Below, one piece after another: positions 1 through 6,155 of a stretch of DNA of 6,180 bases. Below the pieces are notes generated by a model that saw nothing but the letters and a program-made list of their open reading frames with translations, had not been told where the DNA came from and did not search any database. The position numbers and the translations under genes are program-made. This DNA comes from JBCCGE01 sp039029455 (GTDB lineage Bacteria > Pseudomonadota > Gammaproteobacteria > Arenicellales > Poriferihabitantaceae), in assembly GCA_039029455.1 (NCBI GenBank), contig JBCCGE010000142.1, positions 1 through 6,180 of the forward strand, read 5' to 3'. Within the stretch, counting starts at the first letter, position 1. The number at the start of each line of letters is the position of its first letter.

Positions 1-985
1 GATCGCACAGGCGCCCACGGAGGAGAGGACAGCAAGCATGTTGTTGTGGGCAGAATCCGTTGGCGAATCCGAGTCCTTTCGCTGTGATTCTTTTTCAGCA
101 ATACGGTCTTTATTAGCTCCTGGAGATTTGCTAGTTGTGAACAATACCCGGGTTCTGCCGGCTCGAATTGACGCACGAAAGCCTACTGGCGGCCGCGTCG
201 AAATCATGCTGGAGCGACTGACCGGGGAGCGAACGGCGTTGGTTCAGCTGGGATCAAATAAAAAAATCAGGGATGGTCAGACCCTCGAGTTTCATCAACA
301 AAAGGTTTCGGTGATTAAGAGATTGGGGCGATTTTTTGAAATAGAGTCCGATCTTCCGATTGAAGACGTATTTCTAAAATATGGTGTGATTCCGCTGCCG
401 CCGTATATCAACCGAAATCCTTCAAAGGAGGACATTTGTCGGTATCAGACGGTGTACGCAAGTGCTCCGGGTGCGGTAGCCGCGCCTACTGCAGGACTCC
501 ACTTCGATTCCGATTTGATGGCGTCACTTCGGGCCGATGGCATCAACTGGGGAGAAATTACACTGCATGTTGGAGCCGGTACATTTACGCCCGTTCAGGT
601 TCAGTCTATTTCTGAGCATACGATGCACAAAGAACGTTATACCGTTAGCGAAGATCTGGTGAAATCAATACGTTCCGTCAAAGCAGCGGGCAAACGTGTG
701 GTTGCTGTTGGAACCACCGTCGTCAGAGCGCTTGAGTCAGCAGCAAACGAAGGAGAGCTTGTTGCCGGCTCAGGAGACACCAGTCTTTTCATTACCCCCG
801 GATTTCGCTTTAACGTAGCTGACGCTCTGATCACGAATTTCCATCTGCCGAAGTCGACGCTGATTATGATGGTTTCTGCATTTGCGACAAGAGAGCGTGT
901 TATGGCGTACTACGCGGAGGCAATCCGGCGCAGCCTGCGTTTTTTCAGCTATGGAGATGCCATGTATGTAGAACGTATGCGATGA
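1..985 (+). CDS. queA: S-adenosylmethionine:tRNA ribosyltransferase-isomerase, 5'-partial
   Basis: QueA transfers and isomerises the ribosyl group of S-adenosylmethionine onto preQ1 at the wobble position (34) of GUN-anticodon tRNAs, giving epoxyqueuosine, in the cytoplasm. Family motifs seen in order are GDLLVVNNTRVLPAR (nt 122-166), YASAPGAVAAPTAGLHF (455-505), LHVGAGTFTPV (563-595), HTMHKERY (617-640), VGTTVVRALES (707-739), TNFHLPKSTL (833-862) and YGDAMY near the C-terminus. The gene is cut at its 5' end. The frame is open back to base 2, and IAQAPTEERTAS before the ATG at 38 matches the conserved QueA N-terminus (IAxxPxxERxxSxLL), so that ATG is internal. By comparison with E. coli QueA (356 aa), about 14 residues lie outside the window; the visible part is 327 residues. 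The stop overlaps the tgt start (ATGA), so the two are probably co-transcribed and translationally coupled. No frameshift or missing motif is seen. Confidence 0.97.
   Translation, partial: IAQAPTEERTASMLLWAESVGESESFRCDSFSAIRSLLAPGDLLVVNNTRVLPARIDARKPTGGRVEIMLERLTGERTALVQLGSNKKIRDGQTLEFHQQKVSVIKRLGRFFEIESDLPIEDVFLKYGVIPLPPYINRNPSKEDICRYQTVYASAPGAVAAPTAGLHFDSDLMASLRADGINWGEITLHVGAGTFTPVQVQSISEHTMHKERYTVSEDLVKSIRSVKAAGKRVVAVGTTVVRALESAANEGELVAGSGDTSLFITPGFRFNVADALITNFHLPKSTLIMMVSAFATRERVMAYYAEAIRRSLRFFSYGDAMYVERMR
982..985 (+). other. queA/tgt ATGA stop-start overlap
   Basis: The four bases ATGA hold the tgt start codon (982-984) and the queA stop codon (983-985). This arrangement typically gives translational coupling, and here it supports a shared transcript and matched output of two consecutive queuosine enzymes. 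Confidence 0.9.
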
Positions 986-2076
986 AATTTTCCGTTTCAA
1001 CAACGCAGGGTAAAGCCAGACGGGGCAGACTGGAATTTGCTCGGGGAACAGTAGAGACGCCGGCGTTTATGCCTGTAGGTACCAGCGCTACGGTGAAATC
1101 ACTCTCACCAGAAGACGTTGCCGGCACTGGCGCTCAGATTCTGCTCGGCAATACCTTTCACTTAATGCTTCAACCGGGCATGGAAGTGATCGAGGCGCAC
1201 AGGGGATTGCACTCATTCATGAACTGGTTCGGACCGATACTGACTGATTCCGGCGGTTTCCAGGTCTGGAGTCTGACCAAATTACGCAAGCTTACTGAAG
1301 AGGGGGTGACGTTCCGGTCTCCGCTGGATGGCAGTAAGGTTTTTCTTGGACCGGAGGAATCCATGCGTATCCAAGCCACACTGGGATCAGATATTGTCAT
1401 GGCGTTTGATGAATGTACACCATTCCCCTGTGAGCACTCAGCAGCTCGCCGATCAATGTTACTGTCGATGAGACGGGCGAGAAGGTGTCGGGAAAGTTAT
1501 CAGGGACAGGGTGCTCTGTTTGGAATCGTCCAGGGCGGAATGTACGAAGACCTTCGTATGGAGTCTCTGCAGAATCTGACGGAAATTGGATTTGATGGCT
1601 ATGCGCTTGGCGGACTGTCGGTCGGCGAACCAAAAGAGGATATGGCGCGTGTACTGAATGCTGTGGCCCACCGTATGCCTGAGAACAAACCTCGGTATTT
1701 GATGGGCGTAGGAACACCAGCGGACCTGTTGGAGGGAGTCTGCGCTGGTATCGATATGTTTGACTGCGTGTTACCTACACGCAACGCACGCAATGGGTGG
1801 CTCTATACTCACTCAGGTGTGGTCAAGATTCGCAATGCCACACATCGACTGTCGGTTGCGCCATTGGATGAGAAATGCGACTGCTACACCTGTCAGAATT
1901 ACACCCGGTCTTATCTGCACCACCTGTACCGAAAAAATGAAATCTTTGGATCCCGGCTATGCTCATTGCATAACGTTCACTTTTTCCAGGCCTGGATGAG
2001 AAATATTCGACGAGCAATTGAACACAATGAGATTGATCAGTTCAGGAAGTCCAGCGTCTATGCTTCAGACAGCTGA
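982..2076 (+). CDS. tgt: tRNA-guanine transglycosylase (queuine tRNA-ribosyltransferase)
   Basis: Tgt swaps guanine-34 of tRNA-Asp, -Asn, -His and -Tyr for preQ1, the step before QueA in queuosine synthesis. The 364 aa are close to the E. coli length (375). Residues expected of the bacterial family are present: TDSGGFQ with catalytic Asp89, FDEC with Asp143 for base recognition, GGLSVGE (210-216), and MFDCVLPTRNARNG with the nucleophile Asp261. The structural zinc ligands are Cys299, Cys301, Cys304 (CDCYTC) and His330. The start ATG lies inside the queA stop (ATGA, 4-bp overlap). There is no strong Shine-Dalgarno sequence just upstream, so initiation probably depends on ribosomes finishing queA. 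No motif is missing. The usual gammaproteobacterial next gene, yajC, does not follow. Confidence 0.98.
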   Translation: MKFSVSTTQGKARRGRLEFARGTVETPAFMPVGTSATVKSLSPEDVAGTGAQILLGNTFHLMLQPGMEVIEAHRGLHSFMNWFGPILTDSGGFQVWSLTKLRKLTEEGVTFRSPLDGSKVFLGPEESMRIQATLGSDIVMAFDECTPFPCEHSAARRSMLLSMRRARRCRESYQGQGALFGIVQGGMYEDLRMESLQNLTEIGFDGYALGGLSVGEPKEDMARVLNAVAHRMPENKPRYLMGVGTPADLLEGVCAGIDMFDCVLPTRNARNGWLYTHSGVVKIRNATHRLSVAPLDEKCDCYTCQNYTRSYLHHLYRKNEIFGSRLCSLHNVHFFQAWMRNIRRAIEHNEIDQFRKSSVYASDS

Positions 2077-2165
2077 CCACTGATCGCTGACTTACATAGA
2101 CGAACTTTCAGGGTCGAAATCCTGATACTAATCTGCTCCCTGTGATCGGTTTGGGTGACATGCTC

Positions 2166-2174
2166 TGATAAAAT
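2166..2174 (+). promoter_or_regulatory. Possible extended -10 promoter for the 825-aa envelope protein gene
   Basis: TGATAAAAT has the TG-N extended -10 element followed by TAAAAT, a 5/6 match to TATAAT. It lies about 33 bases before the first start codon of the downstream gene. No good -35 hexamer sits 15-18 bases upstream, which an extended -10 can tolerate. No convincing rho-independent terminator separates it from tgt, so read-through from tgt also remains possible. Called by eye only. Confidence 0.35.
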
Positions 2175-2178
2175 AAGA

Positions 2179-2201
2179 CGATACGAACAGATCGATACGA
2201 A
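2179..2201 (+). repeat. Direct repeat CGATACGAA, two copies, 14-base period
   Basis: CGATACGAA occurs at 2179-2187 and again at 2193-2201, separated by five bases (CAGAT). Both copies lie between the possible -10 element and the start codon, so they would be in the 5' leader. They might bind a regulator or be chance; nothing in the sequence decides this. Confidence 0.6.
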
Positions 2202-2207
2202 TCGACT

Positions 2208-4685
2208 ATGACTATGGGGGAGAGAATGTTGCTCGCTGTTTTTATGACGACAGCACTGCTCTGGTTTGCTGTGCCAGCCGAGGCGCAGCAGAATACAGAT
2301 CACTACCAACGCGGTGTCGAAGCTTACGAGCAGGGCGAGTATGAGCTGGCGGCTAATATCTGGCTGATTGAGGCCTATGAGGGATCTGCAGACGCCCAGT
2401 TCAACCTCGGTGTCATGTTTATCGAGGGCAAAGGTGTCGAACAGGACAGGGATGAAGCCGTTTTCTGGTTTACCAAAGCAGCCCGACTTGGGCATCCCGA
2501 TGCTCAATACAATCTGGGACATCTTCTTCTCGAACAAGCCGGAAAGGATGGCAATGCAGATGAGGCTCTGGAGTGGTGGCGACTGTCAGCGGAGTCGGGG
2601 TATGCGGCGGCCCAGTTCAACTACGGACGGGCGTTGTACTACGGTATCGGTGGTGACGCTGATATTGCCGAGTCTAAAGTCTGGCTTAGTCGAGCGGCGG
2701 ACCAGGGTCAGCCTTCTGCGATTCGGTTTATGGAGAAACATGGCGACATTTTCGTTGCAATGGGCGAGCAGCAGATAACCGATTCGACAGCACGTGAAGT
2801 GGCGAACGATGTGTCGAAGACCGGGAGCGAAATCACTGCAACCGAGCCGGTTGATTCCGACCGTGCCGCATCAGTGTCTGATTCAGATCGAACTGAGGAT
2901 AGCGATGGAGACGCTATCGTTGCGGGGGATGCATCTGCAAGCTCACTGACGGGTGGTGACGAGGCTTTAGTTGAGTACGCGATCTTGCGCGATGATCCGA
3001 TATTGGCGCACACACGATTCAATGCACGGGCTCCCGTTGTTGAACTGGTGCCGGCGAAGACACTGTTACGTATTCGCGAATTACGTGAGGATTGGGTTCG
3101 AGTTGAAATTCCCGGCGGCTTTCCCGCCTGGATTCGTGATAGTGCTGCATCAGTCAAGGGTGATATTGCAACCACGCTGGCCAGTGCACAGTTATTCGCG
3201 GATCCTACTGACCAAAGCGACAACAACACAATGGGTTCAGTTGATTCTGGCAGCCAGTTATTGATACTGCAGCGTCAGGGAAGCTGGATTCGGGTGCAGT
3301 TGCCGGAGTTCGTAACAGCATGGATCGAATACGGTAAAACCGCTGCCGTAAAGAAAGATCCTGACGCGCTTGGAACACTCTGGCAGGCGCAAAGTATTTC
3401 CATGCGAATACAGCGCATGGCTGATCACGAAGCCTTGTCTAAACCTGTTCCGGAAGCCGTCAGTGTCAATGATGTGTCCACATCCGAAACCTCGGGCTCA
3501 TCGAAAAGCACAGCGACCACCGCAGGCTCCGAGAGTGAGGCGAGTTTTTTCCCGAGCGAAACAGATAACCCGCCCGGCACGTCAGTGTCATCTGGTGATG
3601 ACAGTGATTCGACGGATTCCGACAGTATCGACGATTGGACTGTGGAGCAGCTTGTTGAACAAAGGCAGTTGTCTGATGATGTCGGTCAGATATCAGAAGA
3701 CTCTTTGCAGGCAGAGCTGGAAACAGTGGATATTTTTAAGGTGGTCCGACCGGATTCCAGACTGTTCAGTTCGCCGGCGTCACAAAGCCGACAGCTGTTC
3801 AGGATTTCAACTGGCACTCTGGTGGATATCGTGACCACTCAGGGGGAATGGGCGAGGGTTAGTGTCCCTGGCGGACTTCCTGTCTGGATTCAAGCGATCG
3901 ATGCCGATCCGGCGGAGGGTATCATTGCGGTGACGGGGTCGCGCGTGAAGGTACGAGCGCAGCCTTCCGTTCAGTCAACGGTTCCGGTTTTGGGTCTGGT
4001 GGGCACCGGCATGCGTCTGCAATTGCTCGAAAAAAGGGAAGACTGGTATCGGGTTCTTGCACCCGAGTGGATTACAGCGTGGATTCCCCAGGAGAATATT
4101 GAGCCACTTGATGGTTCTGCCAGTGAGCAGCAAAACGCGTGGACACAACAACGGGATAGCCTGATCGCCCGGTATACTCAATCTTCAACAAAAACCGTTC
4201 AGTCATCGTCAAAACCTCAATCGACCGCTCAGGCAGACGGATCCGGTGAAAGCCCGGAGCAGAAAATCGTAACCCGGACTGCCAATCAGCCGAAGTCCCC
4301 GATATCGACCGAGCCCCCGCTCAGTCATTCCACTGCTCAGACCTTTCCTGCCAATGACAACGATTGGATTTTTACCCAACCCGACGGTCGCTATACGCTG
4401 CAGCTGTTCAGCGTACAGTCTCGTCAAGACGCCCTGAACCTTTATGCGTCGTTGCGTCAACCTGCACGTCTTTTCTCTACGGTCATTCGCGGAGATCGGT
4501 GGTATTTTGTTCTATTGGGAGAATTTGCATCGTCGGCGGACGCCCAGAGAGTGCGGCAAACCCTCCCGAAATGGGCTCGAAATGCATCGGTGCGGACATT
4601 TTCACGACTTAAAAACAAACGTTGTGCCAAGCTCGGCACGCTGGCGGAATTTGAGGCCCGCGGGTTGGAAAAACACTGCAACTAG
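2208..4685 (+). CDS. Exported Sel1-repeat / SH3-like / SPOR multidomain envelope protein
   Basis: No named gene is recognised for this 825-aa protein. Residues 1-26 form a signal peptide (hydrophobic LLAVFMTTALLWFAV, then AEA before Gln27), so it is exported. Residues 32-58 are TPR-like and about 60-168 hold three Sel1-like repeats (ADAQFNLG, PDAQYNLG and AAAQFNYG, each followed by a W/A-rich helix). Four SH3-like modules follow at about 255-315, 318-378, 507-566 and 570-632, with a Ser/Asp-rich acidic linker at 380-500 and a Ser/Thr/Gln/Pro-rich linker at 636-715. Residues 716-800 are a SPOR domain (YTLQLFSVQSRQDA, WYFVLLGEF, then LPKWAR) resembling DamX. SPOR domains bind septal peptidoglycan lacking stem peptides, and bacterial SH3-like modules often bind cell wall. 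A periplasmic cell-wall, division or scaffold role is inferred; no catalytic domain is seen. In-frame ATGs at 2208, 2214 and 2226 are all possible starts. The GGGGGAG at 2216-2222 is only 3 bases from the last, and the first keeps the sole N-terminal Arg upstream of the hydrophobic core, so 2208 is kept. Confidence 0.9.
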   Translation: MTMGERMLLAVFMTTALLWFAVPAEAQQNTDHYQRGVEAYEQGEYELAANIWLIEAYEGSADAQFNLGVMFIEGKGVEQDRDEAVFWFTKAARLGHPDAQYNLGHLLLEQAGKDGNADEALEWWRLSAESGYAAAQFNYGRALYYGIGGDADIAESKVWLSRAADQGQPSAIRFMEKHGDIFVAMGEQQITDSTAREVANDVSKTGSEITATEPVDSDRAASVSDSDRTEDSDGDAIVAGDASASSLTGGDEALVEYAILRDDPILAHTRFNARAPVVELVPAKTLLRIRELREDWVRVEIPGGFPAWIRDSAASVKGDIATTLASAQLFADPTDQSDNNTMGSVDSGSQLLILQRQGSWIRVQLPEFVTAWIEYGKTAAVKKDPDALGTLWQAQSISMRIQRMADHEALSKPVPEAVSVNDVSTSETSGSSKSTATTAGSESEASFFPSETDNPPGTSVSSGDDSDSTDSDSIDDWTVEQLVEQRQLSDDVGQISEDSLQAELETVDIFKVVRPDSRLFSSPASQSRQLFRISTGTLVDIVTTQGEWARVSVPGGLPVWIQAIDADPAEGIIAVTGSRVKVRAQPSVQSTVPVLGLVGTGMRLQLLEKREDWYRVLAPEWITAWIPQENIEPLDGSASEQQNAWTQQRDSLIARYTQSSTKTVQSSSKPQSTAQADGSGESPEQKIVTRTANQPKSPISTEPPLSHSTAQTFPANDNDWIFTQPDGRYTLQLFSVQSRQDALNLYASLRQPARLFSTVIRGDRWYFVLLGEFASSADAQRVRQTLPKWARNASVRTFSRLKNKRCAKLGTLAEFEARGLEKHCN
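2385..2711 (+). other. Sel1-like repeat array (residues about 60-168)
   Basis: Three repeats of about 36 residues share the pattern A-x-AQ-(F/Y)-N-(L/Y)-G, a G-rich turn, then a helix with Ala, Trp and Leu (FWFTKAARLGH, EWWRLSAESGY, VWLSRAADQGQ). A TPR-like helix pair at residues 32-58 caps the array. Sel1 repeats form alpha-solenoids used for protein-protein contacts, so this is probably the partner-binding part of the protein. Confidence 0.88.
2970..3341 (+). repeat. SH3-like module pair 1 (A at residues 255-315, B at 318-378)
   Basis: Module A ends in DWVRVEIPGGFPAWI and module B in SWIRVQLPEFVTAWI. Both have the bacterial SH3 pattern of a W-x-R-V strand, a short turn and a final (A)WI strand. 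The signatures PGG-x-P (A) and PE-x-x-TAWI (B) recur in the second pair, so the two pairs look like a duplicated A-B unit. Confidence 0.75.
3726..4109 (+). repeat. SH3-like module pair 2 (A' at residues 507-566, B' at 570-632)
   Basis: A' ends in EWARVSVPGGLPVWI and B' in DWYRVLAPEWITAWI. B' is the most canonical module: it starts with VTGSRVKVRAQPS, typical of the bacterial SH3_3 type. The order A' then B' repeats that of pair 1, with the acidic low-complexity linker between the pairs. Confidence 0.8.
4353..4607 (+). other. SPOR domain (residues about 716-800)
   Basis: The segment begins NDNDWIFTQPDGRYTLQLFS, continues with a helix (RQDALNLYASLR), then RGDRWYFVLLGEFASSADAQ and LPKWARNASVRTF. 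The strand-helix-strand order, the W-Y-F-V-L-L-G-E-F strand and the closing LPKWAR are like DamX-type SPOR domains, which target proteins to denuded glycan strands at division sites. Confidence 0.85.
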
Positions 4686-4760
4686 CTGAAACCGGAGGCC
4701 ATAGCTAAAATTATGCCGATGGTAAGAAATTGTAATGTGTCAAACGCCCGCGGCATTCTT

Positions 4761-4766
4761 TAAAAT
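4761..4766 (+). promoter_or_regulatory. Possible glyA -10 box
   Basis: TAAAAT matches the -10 consensus at 5 of 6 positions and lies 54 bases before the glyA start. No acceptable -35 element is visible at the right spacing, so this is weak. The 4686-4820 leader shows no riboswitch-like structure and no clear regulator site by eye. Confidence 0.25.
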
Positions 4767-4809
4767 CCTGCCTCTTTATCTGAATCCCCAAAGCGACAAG
4801 AGAATACCC

Positions 4810-4813
4810 GGAG
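4810..4813 (+). promoter_or_regulatory. glyA ribosome binding site
   Basis: GGAG lies seven bases before the ATG at 4821, an ideal spacing. It supports that start codon, which also gives the N-terminus expected for GlyA. Confidence 0.85.
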
Positions 4814-4820
4814 CTAACCC

Positions 4821-6077
4821 ATGTTCAATACGAATCAAACCATCGCAGATTTTGACCCTGAGCTGGCAGAGGCCATGCAGCAGGAAGCACAGCGGCAAGA
4901 GCATCACATAGAGTTGATTGCATCTGAAAACTTTACCAGCCCCCGCGTGCTTGAAGCTCAAGGATCTGTTTTGACCAATAAATACGCAGAGGGATATCCT
5001 GGTAAACGTTACTATGGGGGATGCGAACACGTTGACGTCGCCGAAACCCTTGCAATCGAGCGCGCCAAGCAGCTGTTTAATGCAGACTATGCCAATGTTC
5101 AACCGCATTCCGGTTCGTCTGCGAACGCGGCGGTGTACATGGCGCTGGTGGAGCCCGGAGACACTATTCTGGGAATGAGCCTGGCGCACGGCGGTCATCT
5201 GACCCACGGCGCATCAGTAAACTTCTCAGGCAAAATCTACAATGCTGTTCAATATGGCCTGAACGAAGAAACCGGTGAGGTGGACTACGATCAGGTTGAG
5301 TCACTGACCAGAGAGCACAAGCCTAAAATGATCGTTGCCGGATTTTCGGCGTACTCCAGGATTATGGACTGGAAACGATTTCGTGAAATTGCAGATTTGG
5401 TGGGAGCCTATCTGTTTGTCGACATGGCCCATGTTGCGGGTTTGGTCGCTACCGGACACTATCCCAACCCTGTTCCTTTTGCGGATGTCTGCACCACAAC
5501 GACCCACAAAACTCTCCGCGGTCCTCGCGGTGGGATGATCGTAGCCCGCGAAAACGATGAGATTACCAAGAAACTCAACTCTCTGGTGTTTCCGGGTACT
5601 CAGGGCGGACCGTTGATGCATGTCATCGCCGGTAAAGCCGTCGCTTTCAAGGAAGCGATGGAACCCGAATTCAAGGACTATCAACAGCAGGTTCTGGACA
5701 ATGCCAGCAAAATGGTCGAAGTATTTCAGTCCCGTGGCTACAAAATCGTCTCTGGCGGTACTGACAATCATCTGTTTCTGCTGGATCTGGTCGACAAAGA
5801 CATCACCGGAAAAGACGCTGATGCCGCGTTGGGTCGTTCAAACATTACCGTAAATAAAAATGCCGTTCCGAATGATCCGAGGTCTCCGTTTGTGACCAGT
5901 GGAATTCGCATCGGTACCCCGGCAATGACAAGTCGTGGTTTCGGGGTTGCCGAAACCGAACAGATTACCGGCTGGATATGTGACGTACTTGATAATATGG
6001 GCGACGCCGGTGTTGAGGAAACGGTGCGAAGTAACGTTGTCGAACTCTGTTCTCGTTATCCTTTATACGAGTCTTAG
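4821..6077 (+). CDS. glyA: Serine hydroxymethyltransferase
   Basis: GlyA is a cytoplasmic pyridoxal-phosphate enzyme that converts serine and tetrahydrofolate to glycine and 5,10-methylenetetrahydrofolate, the main source of one-carbon units for purines, thymidylate and methionine. The 418 aa compare with 417 in E. coli. Conserved features are ELIASENFTSP (Ser35), NKYAEGYPGKRYYGG (Tyr55, Tyr65), His126 in GGHLTHG, VDMAHVAG (Asp201, His204), the PLP-lysine Lys230 in TTTTHKTLRGPRGG, and Arg363 in SGIRIGTPAMTSRG, which binds the substrate carboxylate. No active-site residue is missing. It has its own good ribosome binding site and is 135 bases from the upstream gene, so it is probably transcribed separately. 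A strong hairpin lies just after the stop. Confidence 0.98.
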   Translation: MFNTNQTIADFDPELAEAMQQEAQRQEHHIELIASENFTSPRVLEAQGSVLTNKYAEGYPGKRYYGGCEHVDVAETLAIERAKQLFNADYANVQPHSGSSANAAVYMALVEPGDTILGMSLAHGGHLTHGASVNFSGKIYNAVQYGLNEETGEVDYDQVESLTREHKPKMIVAGFSAYSRIMDWKRFREIADLVGAYLFVDMAHVAGLVATGHYPNPVPFADVCTTTTHKTLRGPRGGMIVARENDEITKKLNSLVFPGTQGGPLMHVIAGKAVAFKEAMEPEFKDYQQQVLDNASKMVEVFQSRGYKIVSGGTDNHLFLLDLVDKDITGKDADAALGRSNITVNKNAVPNDPRSPFVTSGIRIGTPAMTSRGFGVAETEQITGWICDVLDNMGDAGVEETVRSNVVELCSRYPLYES

Positions 6078-6086
6078 TTCAGACTG

Positions 6087-6113
6087 ATCGGACGCGGAAT
6101 GTCCGCGTCCGAT
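6087..6113 (+). terminator. Perfect 12-bp inverted repeat after glyA, probable terminator
   Basis: ATCGGACGCGGA (6087-6098) pairs perfectly with TCCGCGTCCGAT (6102-6113) around the loop ATG. The stem can extend by a G-T and a T-A pair. It starts ten bases after the glyA stop. The T-run after it is poor (TTAATG), so this is not a textbook rho-independent terminator. It may end transcription weakly or protect the 3' end of the glyA mRNA. Confidence 0.6.
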
Positions 6114-6135
6114 TAATGCCAGAATGTCCGGATCG

Positions 6136-6155
6136 TGCCGCTATACTTGGCGGTA
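6136..6155 (+). promoter_or_regulatory. Possible promoter: TATACT -10 inside a short inverted repeat
   Basis: TATACT (6142-6147) resembles a -10 box and is flanked by CCGC (6138-6141) and GCGG (6150-6153); the repeat extends by one G-T and one T-A pair. The box ends seven bases before an ATG at 6155, so a transcript from it would begin at or next to the start codon. No good -35 is visible. Speculative. Confidence 0.25.

Noticed and set aside
2108..2125. TCAGG...CCTGA hairpin between tgt and the next gene, as a tgt terminator
   Set aside because: A five-pair stem with an eight-base loop and no following T-run is not distinguishable from chance.
2141..2160. CRP-like TGTGA...TGACA sequence upstream of the 825-aa protein gene
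   Set aside because: The halves are not the TGTGA-N6-TCACA inverted pair (the right half is TGACA at the wrong spacing), so it is not a supportable CRP site.
2058..2537. 159-codon open frame on the - strand across the tgt/envelope gene junction
   Set aside because: It overlaps both coding genes and the probable promoter, and shows no recognisable protein family.
2708..3229. 173-codon open frame on the - strand opposite the Sel1/SH3/SPOR gene
   Set aside because: It is antisense to a gene with clear domains. Its translation is low in complexity, dominated by Ser, Ala and Thr, with no recognisable motif, as expected from the reverse complement of a Ser/Asp-rich coding region.
4697..4717. Bulged hairpin GGCCATA...TATGCC after the 825-aa protein gene, as a terminator
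   Set aside because: Only six pairs with one bulge, AT-rich, and no T-run after it; too weak to call.
5301..5771. 156-codon open frame on the - strand inside glyA
   Set aside because: It lies wholly opposite conserved catalytic parts of glyA and shows no family motif; chance antisense frame.
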